Assembly: GCF_002836595.1 (NCBI RefSeq)
Contig: NZ_PJBB01000003.1
Location: 248,001 to 312,000, forward strand
Source of the DNA: Tenacibaculum sp. Bg11-29
GTDB lineage: Bacteria > Bacteroidota > Bacteroidia > Flavobacteriales > Flavobacteriaceae
Length of the DNA stretch: 64,000 bases
Direction: 5' to 3'
The translations under genes and the position numbers were made by a program. Below, piece after piece: positions 45,001-52,030 of this stretch (the first letter of the stretch is position 1; every line of letters begins with the position of its first letter). The notes beneath the pieces are model-generated. The model was not told the DNA's origin. It did no database searches and worked only from the letters and a program-made list of their open reading frames with translations.

Positions 45001-45680
45001 ATTGGAAAGGTGATTTGGGAGCAAAAATAAAATTAGGCTTAAACTACCAATCTTTTAAAATTGATAAAACTCTTAATCGGTTTATTGCAGCACAAGCTGT
45101 TAATTTTAATACTCAAAATTTCTTAAATGCAGAAGCTAGTTACAGCTTTGAAAATACTGACAATCCTGCTTTTACAACAATGGGAATGAAAACAGCATTA
45201 CAAGTTGGTTATACTGCTAATTTAAAAAGAAATAATAAATTTGGCTATGTTATTCCTTCTATCTCATTTGACTACAAATTAGTTCCTAGCGGTCAGGTAG
45301 TTTTAGCTACAAAATTTAAAGGTCATTTTACTTTTGGTGATAATTTTGAATTCTATCAAGGAGCCAATTTAGGAGCAAACAATGGTTTACGTGGTTACAG
45401 AAATGAACGCTTTATAGGTAAAAATTCGTTTTACCATAGTTCAGATATTCGTTTAAATTTAAGAAAGTTAAAAACTGGCTTATTACCACTGCATATTGGA
45501 ATTTATGGTGGTTTTGATTATGGTAAAGTATGGTTAGAAAATATAGATTCTAAAAAATGGAATACTTCTATTGGTGGAGGAGTTTTCTTTAACGCGGCTA
45601 ATATGATGACTGCAAATATTTCTGCCTTTAACAGTAATGATGGTTTACGAGTAGCTTTTGCTATGGGATTTAATTTTTAA
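42024..45680 (+). CDS. Outer-membrane lipoprotein joining a metallophosphoesterase, a kinase-like module and a beta-barrel
   Basis: The 1218 residues begin with a lipobox (LLTGC). About 45-350 is a calcineurin-like phosphoesterase with LIGDAGN, LGDNVYETG, GNHDWYNG, ALHHPMF and SGHEHS. About 430-690 is an unnamed module: KSLRLRDKKGSEYVMRALRK, then MLIGDWDRHEDQWRW (593-607) and RPIPRDRDQAFS (619-630). This resembles the catalytic loop and metal aspartate of HipA, FAM20 and PI4-type kinases. About 880-1218 is a BamA-like barrel (NNGLRGYRNERFIGKNS) ending in phenylalanine. The phosphatase and barrel calls are firm, the kinase-like call is inference. Confidence 0.88.
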   Translation: MNFRSFLYFTTVVLLTGCATYKAQYATKEKTEKINSNKKITHSFYLIGDAGNSNLGSVSPALAYLNKHISKADKNATLLFLGDNVYETGVPFKTSEQYPLAKHRIKAQTSIAKKFAGRSIFIPGNHDWYNGLDGLKREEKLVEKALGKNSFLPENGCPLKKVNISKDVVLIIVDTHWYVTNWDNHPKINDNCEIKTRIKFFEEFKGLIKKARGKTTVIALHHPMFTNGPHGGYYSFKSHMKPLPVLGTLKNILRKTTGITNTDLQNKKYNELKKRIVTLAKENDKTIFVSGHEHSLQYIVEDNIPQIISGSGSKTTATKLAGGAKFTYGGQGYAKLDIYKDGSSNVSFYAVNEDKVVYQTNVLAPNKKKTFTTYPDRKITEKAASIYTDKEVTKGGIYEYFWGKRYRKYFGTKVTAPTVNLDTLFGGLRPVRKGGGNQSKSLRLRDKKGSEYVMRALRKNAVQYLQAVAFKDQYLNGQLDETYTEGLLLDAFTGSHPYAPFTIGALSDAVGIYHTNPVLYYVPKQNALGSFNSGFGDELYMIEERAASGHGDKASFGFSNKVISTDDLLKNLSKNEKYKIDEAAYIKARLFDMLIGDWDRHEDQWRWATFKENGYTIYRPIPRDRDQAFSIMGDGALLNFATKMVPALRLMQAYQEDLKSPKWFNLEPYPLDMSLINQSDKSIWDAQVKHIITNITDEIIDASFANFPNEVQGETIKIIKKKLQGRRRNLQKISDTYFKHINKFQIVKGTNKDDWFEINRLPNGQTKVIAYRIKKGKKGTLFHNRTYDHIKTKEIWVYGLDDDDMFVVKGNGDNLIKLRIIGGQNNDNYNIINGKRVTIYDHKTKKNTFLTKNGNKKLTDDYETNVYNYKKLKNNSNVLSPLIGANPDDGFKIGFSNIYTANGFERNPFTSQHILSGAYYFATNGFELNYSSEFANVIGNWNLGLNAMYTSPNYAMNFFGLGNNTTNLQADDIVNKDYNRVKIRKAIAGLSIHWKGDLGAKIKLGLNYQSFKIDKTLNRFIAAQAVNFNTQNFLNAEASYSFENTDNPAFTTMGMKTALQVGYTANLKRNNKFGYVIPSISFDYKLVPSGQVVLATKFKGHFTFGDNFEFYQGANLGANNGLRGYRNERFIGKNSFYHSSDIRLNLRKLKTGLLPLHIGIYGGFDYGKVWLENIDSKKWNTSIGGGVFFNAANMMTANISAFNSNDGLRVAFAMGFNF

Positions 45681-45684
45681 TTTT

Positions 45685-46071
45685 ATGATAACACAACAAG
45701 TAGTATTAATATCTGGAGCTTTATTTGGAATGCTCGCTGTAATTTTTGGGGCATTTGGAGCGCACGCTTTGAAGAAAATTTTATCTGAAGACCAATTAAA
45801 ATCGTTTGAAACAGGGGTGAAATATCAAATGTATCACGCAATTGTTTTGTTGTTTGTAGGAAGCTCTTTTAAAACCCCAAACCAATTAATAAGTTACTGT
45901 TTTATTTTTGGTATCATTCTTTTTTCTTTTAGTATTTACGGATTGGTCTTATCTGACGCGAAAGGCAAAAAAATGAAATTTCTTGGACCAATAACACCTT
46001 TAGGAGGTTTATTATTGGTTATTGGATGGGCTACATTAATATACCAAATAAGTCAAACTGTAAACTTTTAA
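45685..46071 (+). CDS. DUF423 membrane protein
   Basis: The 128 residues match DUF423: GALFGMLAVIFGAFGAHALKK, YQMYHAIVLLFVG and TPLGGLLLVIGWATL, with four membrane helices. The function of the family is unknown. I chose the ATG at 45685, four bases after the stop of the large gene, over an in-frame TTG at 45658 that would lie inside that gene and add a hydrophobic piece of its barrel end. Confidence 0.92.
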   Translation: MITQQVVLISGALFGMLAVIFGAFGAHALKKILSEDQLKSFETGVKYQMYHAIVLLFVGSSFKTPNQLISYCFIFGIILFSFSIYGLVLSDAKGKKMKFLGPITPLGGLLLVIGWATLIYQISQTVNF

Positions 46072-46088
46072 CAGCTTACAGTTTGACT
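46051..46088 (+). terminator. Hairpin at the end of the DUF423 gene
   Basis: A perfect 13-bp stem (AGTCAAACTGTAA, 46051-46063, with 46076-46088) spans the stop codon of the DUF423 gene. No T-run follows. It may stabilise the 3' end or stop transcription weakly between convergent genes. Confidence 0.45.
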
Positions 46089-46120
46089 GCAAAATAAGCC
46101 TCATGGGGATAAGAGTATTT

Positions 46121-47617
46121 TTAATCTACATTTTGAGCATCACTAATCACTCTATCTATAAACTCTGTTTTTATATATAGTTGTTTTGCTAAATTATGTA
46201 GTACACTTACTTCTTCTGCATCTATTTGACCATCTGCATACGAGATTATAGATAAATCCCTAAGCATATTTAATTTTTGCATTACAGATAGTACAACATC
46301 TAATTCTTTTACTAAATCAACTATCTCTGTAATAATATCATCTTCTGTTAACCCTTTAACAGTTAACATACATTCGGCAAAGATGGTTGGAGAAACAATA
46401 CTGCTTAAGGCTTGTATTTCAGAATCGTCTACGGTTCCATCAGCTTTAGAAATCATATATCCACCTAAAAACATAAAACGTTGTATTTTATCAGAATGCT
46501 CAGTTTCGTTTTCTAAATCTTCTGGTTCCATTAAAGATAAAATTCGTTTAATTTCTAACTCCATAGCTTCTTCTGTAATCTCTCCTTTTATAGATGGATT
46601 AAATAAACCATAGGTTTCACTTTTATTAAATAGCTCTAATGCTTTTATTCTAAGTGGGCTAAACGGATGACTACTATACCAATCTGACGGGTCGTGCGTA
46701 TCGTCTTTTAAAACTGCTTCTAAATCTGAAAACTGCTCTATGTATGCATTTAATTTAAAATCTAATGAATCTGTAGTTACTCCTGATGATAGTTTAAAAA
46801 ATGTACGCCCTGCTGCTTCAAAACTCTGACAACATAATAACCCAGCCCTATCTGCACTAATTTCGGCATTTCTATTCCATGCATATAATTTCATTGCATA
46901 AATAGGCGCTAATTCATTTTCTCCTTCATCTAAAATATGCTTCACAGGATAATTAAAATGTTCAAAAAGAACATGACCAATTTCATGACCTACTACAAAG
47001 GCCAATTCATCCTTTTTAAAACGCTCTAAAAGACCTGAAGATAAAATAATATATAATTTATCTTCATCTGGCGGATAACAAGCTGCGTTAAAAGTATCAC
47101 TTTGATATACAAAAAATTCTATATCAGCTTTTAACTTTAAAATACCTTTACAATGCAAACCTATTTCATGTAAAACAGGTGCCAAGGTTTTTGTTAATCG
47201 TAAACTTGATTTTAATAAATGACGACGTGATTTAAAAACAGGATTATTATCTTTTATTTTGGTTAATATTTTTTGAATTAATTCATCTTCTTGAAAAGTT
47301 AAAACATAATCTCTATCCCCGTCATAAACCAACGCATTTAAATCAATATCTGCTCTAGAATTATCATAAACCTCAACGATATTTTCAGTAATATTTTTTA
47401 AGTTTAAGGCGTTTATTGTTTCAATACCCTTTGTATATTGTTCTATTAATTGTTGTGCTGTATCCTGAAAAGCAGTACTTACAGCTTGTAATTTTTCTGT
47501 GTCACCATTTGCTTGTGCTACAGCTAAATCTTCTAGCATCTTATTCTGAGCAATAGTAAGTGCTTCTTGATGTTCTTTTTCTAATTCAGCTAAACTTTTA
47601 GATTTATATTCGTTCAT
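46121..47617 (-). CDS. M48-family metallopeptidase with TerB-like C-terminus
   Basis: The 498 residues have a coiled-coil start (about 5-70), a metalloprotease core with HEIGH (His211, Glu212, His215) and the third zinc ligand glutamate in NAEISADRAG, and a tail (about 380-498) with two repeats of the TerB-like pattern (KADGTVDDSEIQAL, YADGQIDAEEVSVL). No signal peptide or membrane helix is present, unlike HtpX, so it is likely cytoplasmic. It is the last gene of a minus-strand cluster of poorly known proteins. Confidence 0.85.
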   Translation of the reverse strand: MNEYKSKSLAELEKEHQEALTIAQNKMLEDLAVAQANGDTEKLQAVSTAFQDTAQQLIEQYTKGIETINALNLKNITENIVEVYDNSRADIDLNALVYDGDRDYVLTFQEDELIQKILTKIKDNNPVFKSRRHLLKSSLRLTKTLAPVLHEIGLHCKGILKLKADIEFFVYQSDTFNAACYPPDEDKLYIILSSGLLERFKKDELAFVVGHEIGHVLFEHFNYPVKHILDEGENELAPIYAMKLYAWNRNAEISADRAGLLCCQSFEAAGRTFFKLSSGVTTDSLDFKLNAYIEQFSDLEAVLKDDTHDPSDWYSSHPFSPLRIKALELFNKSETYGLFNPSIKGEITEEAMELEIKRILSLMEPEDLENETEHSDKIQRFMFLGGYMISKADGTVDDSEIQALSSIVSPTIFAECMLTVKGLTEDDIITEIVDLVKELDVVLSVMQKLNMLRDLSIISYADGQIDAEEVSVLHNLAKQLYIKTEFIDRVISDAQNVD

Positions 47618-47663
47618 TTTTTTTATTTAAAATATTATACTTACCTATTTACACGTAACCTTA

Positions 47664-49502
47664 CTATACGTTTGTGGCTATTTTAGAATTAGATGCTTTT
47701 AATAAGCGATTTTTCAAGTCGAAAATTCCTAGAATTTGATCGTTTTCTTTAGTCGCTAAAATATTATTACCAGACAATTGTACTTTATATCCTTTTTGAT
47801 TTAAATAAGAGAACAAAGCATGTTTATGACCAAATTTCATTCGAGTAGTAGTCTTTGCAAAATGCGAACAAATAAGAGCTGGTTCTGTAATTTCTTTCGC
47901 ATCTACTAACTCAGATGTTAGTAATACGTACACTTTTATTCCTTTAAAATTTAAAGGAGCATAACAACTTGATACAACAACACCATTAGCTACTGAAGAA
48001 AAATAATGCCCCGGATCATTTTCTGTTTCAATCTTTGGCTTTGTTAAATCTTCAATACTATACTTTACTCCCATTTCTTTTAAAGCCAAAGAAGCTTCTA
48101 AAAATTGTTCTGGAATTCCGCTTTGTTTATTTGCCCATGCCCAAAGCCATGACTGTTCTTTTTCAGAATATGTTCCTAGCACCTGCATTCTAAAGACATG
48201 CTCACCATATGTTACCGTTCCTTCTAACATATCACAAGACCAGTCTAAATCTTCAACAATTTCTTGAAAGTGATCTTGACGCTCAAAAGTTAACGCTACC
48301 GATTGATTATGTAATTGTGATAAATTTATTTTAGGCTGTTCATTTTTCGAACCGTCTTTTATTTGATCTTCTTCCCTTCTATTGACTAAACCTGTACCTG
48401 GATATTCAAATGAGATATTATTAATTTCAGATCTAAAAAAAATGTTTTCAATCCTTTCTTTAAATATTATCGGCATTGATACTTTCTTTAATTTATTACT
48501 TTCAGAAAATGCTTGTGGGCCAATAGAATCTACACCTCTTGGAATATTTAAAAACGCTAAGTTATTACCTGTAAAAGCAGACTCTCCTATTTTTTTAAGG
48601 TTTAATGGTAATTTTACTTCTGTAATGCCACTATTAGAAAAACAATAGTTTGGTATTTCTATCATATTTTCTGAAAGAGTCAATATCGAAATTGTGTTTC
48701 TAGAAAAAGCCCCATCTCCAATTACAACAAGGCTATTTGGTAACGTAAGTGTTTTTAATTGATTACCATAAAAAGCATCTTCACCAACTTCAACTAAACC
48801 TTCTGGTAAATTAATATGAGTAAGTTTATTACCATCTAATGCTTGCTTTCCTATACTTAACAATGTTTTAGGAAGTATTACTTTCTCTAAATTCATTTCT
48901 TGAAATGAATACGGAGCTAATTTTGTTACCTTCTTATTGTTAATCAGTTCAGGAATTACAATTGTTGTTTGGTCATCATTGTACTTAGTAATTGTTATTG
49001 CTTCATTAAATTCTTCGAATGAAAAAGCATTTTTATTTTTACTAAAATCAACAGAAGTGCCATTTAGGTTTTCATCTGCTTCTGAAAAACGCTCTAAATT
49101 ATCCTCCAATAACGCAATAATACGTTTAGTTCTACTTTCTATCGCATCAGCATTAATAACTGGGCTATGATCTATTTTTAAAACCCCTTCTTCGAAACTA
49201 ATCGCATTCTCTGGGTTACTTTCATTTTTACTGTTTTCAATAACAATTTTTCTCAATCCTTTTCTTAATAATTCTCCCCCTAGTTCGTCTATATTAATAG
49301 CTTTTAGCCCGTCTATTAATGGCTGAAAGTAAACTTTAACAAAAGTATCGTTGTATAAATGTGAAAAACGATCTTCTTGTAAAGTATCCCATGCGATAGA
49401 AATTAGTACATCAAAATTTGCTGCTTTAAAAATTTGCTCTTCAATTTTTGGGTATAACTCATTTTGAAATGCTTTAATAATTCTTTTTTCTCTTAGTCCC
49501 AT
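47664..49502 (-). CDS. Leucine-rich-repeat (BspA type) protein with DUF6882-like C-terminus
   Basis: The 612 residues have an N-terminal domain (about 1-135) shared with the truncated paralogue at 50782-51192, a run of BspA-like LRR_5 repeats (about 190-350: LPNSLVVIGDGAFSRNTIS), and a C-terminal DUF6882-like domain (about 400-600: LDWSCDMLEGTVTYGEHVF, SWLWAWANKQSGIPEQFLEA). There is no signal peptide, although most BspA proteins are surface-exposed. It lies 46 bases before the M48 gene and may be one operon with it. Function is unknown. Confidence 0.8.
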   Translation of the reverse strand: MGLREKRIIKAFQNELYPKIEEQIFKAANFDVLISIAWDTLQEDRFSHLYNDTFVKVYFQPLIDGLKAINIDELGGELLRKGLRKIVIENSKNESNPENAISFEEGVLKIDHSPVINADAIESRTKRIIALLEDNLERFSEADENLNGTSVDFSKNKNAFSFEEFNEAITITKYNDDQTTIVIPELINNKKVTKLAPYSFQEMNLEKVILPKTLLSIGKQALDGNKLTHINLPEGLVEVGEDAFYGNQLKTLTLPNSLVVIGDGAFSRNTISILTLSENMIEIPNYCFSNSGITEVKLPLNLKKIGESAFTGNNLAFLNIPRGVDSIGPQAFSESNKLKKVSMPIIFKERIENIFFRSEINNISFEYPGTGLVNRREEDQIKDGSKNEQPKINLSQLHNQSVALTFERQDHFQEIVEDLDWSCDMLEGTVTYGEHVFRMQVLGTYSEKEQSWLWAWANKQSGIPEQFLEASLALKEMGVKYSIEDLTKPKIETENDPGHYFSSVANGVVVSSCYAPLNFKGIKVYVLLTSELVDAKEITEPALICSHFAKTTTRMKFGHKHALFSYLNQKGYKVQLSGNNILATKENDQILGIFDLKNRLLKASNSKIATNV

Positions 49503-49619
49503 AGTAATATTATGTATGTTTTTTTATAATTTCCTTAATCCTTATTCAAATATAAAGTCTAATGATTAGCTTCCTTTTATTGCTTTTATATACGCAGTAA
49601 TTCATTTTATAAGCGTATT

Positions 49620-50264
49620 TCACAAAACTGATTCAATTTTCTCTACTAAAATGTTTTCTAAGTTTTTAGGTAATGCTTTTTTAGTGTCAATAGAAATCTC
49701 TAAAACATTATCTACCTTCTTTACTTTAAAATTTGCTGCTTGAACAATAGTTATACTTGTTATGGTTTTCCAAATATCTAATGCCATTGAGTCATTACAC
49801 ACCAATGTTACTGCTTGTAAAAGAGAGTTTACTATATCTTTACAATTCAAACGAACGTTTAACTCTTGTAATGCAACTTTATCTACACTTAAATTAATTG
49901 GTACATTTAATATTTCTTGTTGTTTATTAACCCATCTTTTTAACTCTAAACCACTTATTGTTTCATTAGAATTAATGGGTCTGCTCACGCTACCGTCAGA
50001 CAATGCTACAGCTAATTGTTTCGGATATTTAATACTTAATAAACAAACCTCTTGAGCATTAAAAAAGAAAACTTCATTGTTTTGAGTTCTTAAACATACC
50101 GCTATTTGATATTCTTCTTTTAATACATCAACAATAAAACCTTCTAAATATGTTCCGTTTTTAAGCGTTAAAGTAATTGCTACTTCTTCTTTCTCTTTAA
50201 AAATAAGATCTATTATTACAGCAGGTGATTTTGCCTTAAACTTATTTATATATGACATATCCAT
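49620..50264 (-). CDS. Hypothetical protein with a possible Sm-like N-terminal domain
   Basis: The 214 residues have no recognised family. The segment at about 28-82 (VAITLTLKNGTYLEGFIVDV followed by QIAVCLRTQNNEVFFFNAQE) has the strand pattern and the KNG.Y.EG turn of Sm/Hfq-like barrels. The C-terminal half is helical then beta. It lies within the M48/LRR cluster, 117 bases before the LRR gene. The Sm-like fold is inference from pattern only. Confidence 0.6.
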   Translation of the reverse strand: MDMSYINKFKAKSPAVIIDLIFKEKEEVAITLTLKNGTYLEGFIVDVLKEEYQIAVCLRTQNNEVFFFNAQEVCLLSIKYPKQLAVALSDGSVSRPINSNETISGLELKRWVNKQQEILNVPINLSVDKVALQELNVRLNCKDIVNSLLQAVTLVCNDSMALDIWKTITSITIVQAANFKVKKVDNVLEISIDTKKALPKNLENILVEKIESVL

Positions 50265-50393
50265 TCTTTTTTATTTAATTATTGAGCGTAAATAAAACTT
50301 GACTAGTTTTATAATTTAAAGAGACAGGTATTGCTCTTAATTAGAAAAAAATAAGGTGGAAGAAAGTGTTAAAATGAAATAGCCATAAAACGA

Positions 50394-50729
50394 TTAATTA
50401 ACAAACCTCTTTAATGTTTTTGAAGTTAAATAAGCTCTAGAGTTTTCTTCTTTATAATAAGGCCTATGCAATTTTTTTAATTTAGCATCCCATTCAAATA
50501 CTATTGAAACAGTTTTTATTTCTACCAATCTTAACGCTACTAAAAACAGGTTAAAATTTACACTAGTTGTATTAAAATTACGTTTGAACACAACAATTTC
50601 GTATTTTCCTTTATGATGTAGCTCTAAATACTCCATTAAACTTTTTTTAGCAACTTTAGTTGCTATACCGCATGAATAAAACGTACTGATAACTAGTAAA
50701 AATACTGCTAGGTATAGCCCTTTTAACAT
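50394..50729 (-). CDS. Small putative lipoprotein
   Basis: The 111 residues start with a hydrophobic segment and the lipobox-like FYSC at about 17-20, then a basic, mixed alpha/beta tail. I do not recognise a family. It lies between the Sm-like and truncated-paralogue genes, with a hairpin upstream of its start. Confidence 0.55.
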   Translation of the reverse strand: MLKGLYLAVFLLVISTFYSCGIATKVAKKSLMEYLELHHKGKYEIVVFKRNFNTTSVNFNLFLVALRLVEIKTVSIVFEWDAKLKKLHRPYYKEENSRAYLTSKTLKRFVN

Positions 50730-50742
50730 ATCTTAATTTTTT

Positions 50743-50777
50743 AAAGCCTCCTTTTTTAAATTAAAAAAGGAGGCTTT
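50743..50777 (-). terminator. Long A/T-flanked hairpin after the truncated paralogue gene
   Basis: A perfect 17-bp stem (50743-50759 with 50761-50777, one base between) contains AAAGCCTCC and GGAGGCTTT. It lies 4 bases after the stop codon of the gene at 50782. It resembles a terminator hairpin, with T-rich sequence on the plus strand. Confidence 0.7.
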
Positions 50778-50781
50778 ATTT

Positions 50782-51192
50782 TTATAAATTATTCTCTAAT
50801 AAGCTAGTAAGTACCTTAGTTCTTGAACTTACATCATCTGCATTTAAAATCGGACTATGGTTTATTTGTAAAACCCCTTCTGAAAAAGTATATGCATTTG
50901 TTGGGTTGTGATGATTGTCGTTATTAACAATTATTACTTTTTTTAAGCTTTCTTTCAAGGCTTCTTTACCCATGTCATCGGCAGTTATAGCTGAAAAACT
51001 TTCAATTAATGGCTGAAAGTAAATTTTAGGATAGCTATCGCTATATAAATGTAAAAAACGATCTTCAAATAAAGTTTCCCACGCTGTTTCTAAAGTAATA
51101 TCAAAACCAGCTGCTACATTAATTTTCTCTTTTAAAGCTGGGTATTGCTCCTCTTGAAACGTTTTTGTAAATCTCTTTTCTTTAAGTCCCAT
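50782..51192 (-). CDS. Short paralogue of the LRR/DUF6882 protein N-terminal domain
   Basis: The 136 residues align over their whole length with the first 135 or so of the 612-residue LRR protein (MGLKEKRFTKTFQEEQYP against MGLREKRIIKAFQNELYP; EDRFLHLYSDSYPKIYFQPL against EDRFSHLYNDTFVKVYFQPL), at roughly half identity by eye. The LRR and DUF6882 parts are absent, and the gene ends cleanly. It may be an independent small partner or the remains of a duplication. Confidence 0.8.
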   Translation of the reverse strand: MGLKEKRFTKTFQEEQYPALKEKINVAAGFDITLETAWETLFEDRFLHLYSDSYPKIYFQPLIESFSAITADDMGKEALKESLKKVIIVNNDNHHNPTNAYTFSEGVLQINHSPILNADDVSSRTKVLTSLLENNL

Positions 51193-51274
51193 TTTAATTG
51201 TTTTAAGGTTATTTTTAATTTATACCTCAAAACTATATCGAAAAAATAGTTTTTAAAAAACAGTTTTATAATCG

Positions 51275-52030
51275 TTACTTCTTGTTTTGTATTTGCTGAA
51301 ATTGATTTAGAAACTGCTTTAAATAACTCTTTTTTCTAGATGCTAATGGTATTTTCTCTCCTCCTGTTAACACAACTGTATTTGTTGTTACCGAAGCTAT
51401 GTATTTTATATTTATTAAATGAGATTGATGTATTCTAACAAAAGTATGTTCGCTTAAAATATTTTCGTAATATTTTAAGTTTCTTGCACTCATTATTTTT
51501 TTTCTTTTAGTATGAAAGGTAGTATAACTCCCATCTGATTGACAGCGTATAATTTCATCTACTTGCAAAAAATGTTGTTCTTCTGTTGTTTTTATTAGCA
51601 GTGTTTTCTGTGCTTCTTTTTTATCTAATTCAACAACCTTATCTACAACCTTTAAATAATGTTGTTCTTTTTCATAACCAATTCTAAAACGTTCTATGCA
51701 CTTACTTAACTCATCTGAATCTATTGGTTTTAATAAATAATCAACAGTATCAAACTTTATAGCTTTGATAGCAAACTCATCAAAAGCAGTTGTAAATATT
51801 ATTTTAAAATTAATAGTTTCTAGGGTTTCTAATATTTGAAAAGCAGTACCCCCTATTAATTCTATATCCATAAAAACCAAATCTGGTGTATTGTTTTTTA
51901 AGAATACAATAGCATCATTTACATTATCTATTGTTGCTATAATTTCAATATCTTTTTGGGTATATTGAATTAGTTTAGTTAAAGTATTTAAGGCATTAAA
52001 CTCATCTTCTATTAATACTGTCTTTATCAT
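51275..52030 (-). CDS. LytTR-family response regulator
   Basis: The 251 residues hold a receiver domain (acidic residues at 8-10, phospho-acceptor Asp55 in VFMDIEL, lysine in LLKPID) and a LytTR DNA-binding domain (about 150-245: RNLKYYENILSEHTFVRIHQ). It starts directly after the stop of the LytS-type kinase, with no spacer (TAA then ATG). The pair probably regulates the neighbouring cluster, but no operator is assigned. Confidence 0.95.
   Translation of the reverse strand: MIKTVLIEDEFNALNTLTKLIQYTQKDIEIIATIDNVNDAIVFLKNNTPDLVFMDIELIGGTAFQILETLETINFKIIFTTAFDEFAIKAIKFDTVDYLLKPIDSDELSKCIERFRIGYEKEQHYLKVVDKVVELDKKEAQKTLLIKTTEEQHFLQVDEIIRCQSDGSYTTFHTKRKKIMSARNLKYYENILSEHTFVRIHQSHLINIKYIASVTTNTVVLTGGEKIPLASRKKSYLKQFLNQFQQIQNKK

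Noticed and set aside
45658..45684. Longer DUF423 start at a TTG inside the large outer-membrane gene
   Set aside because: It would encode the shifted barrel end of the previous gene; the ATG at 45685, 4 bases past the stop, gives the normal family N-terminus.
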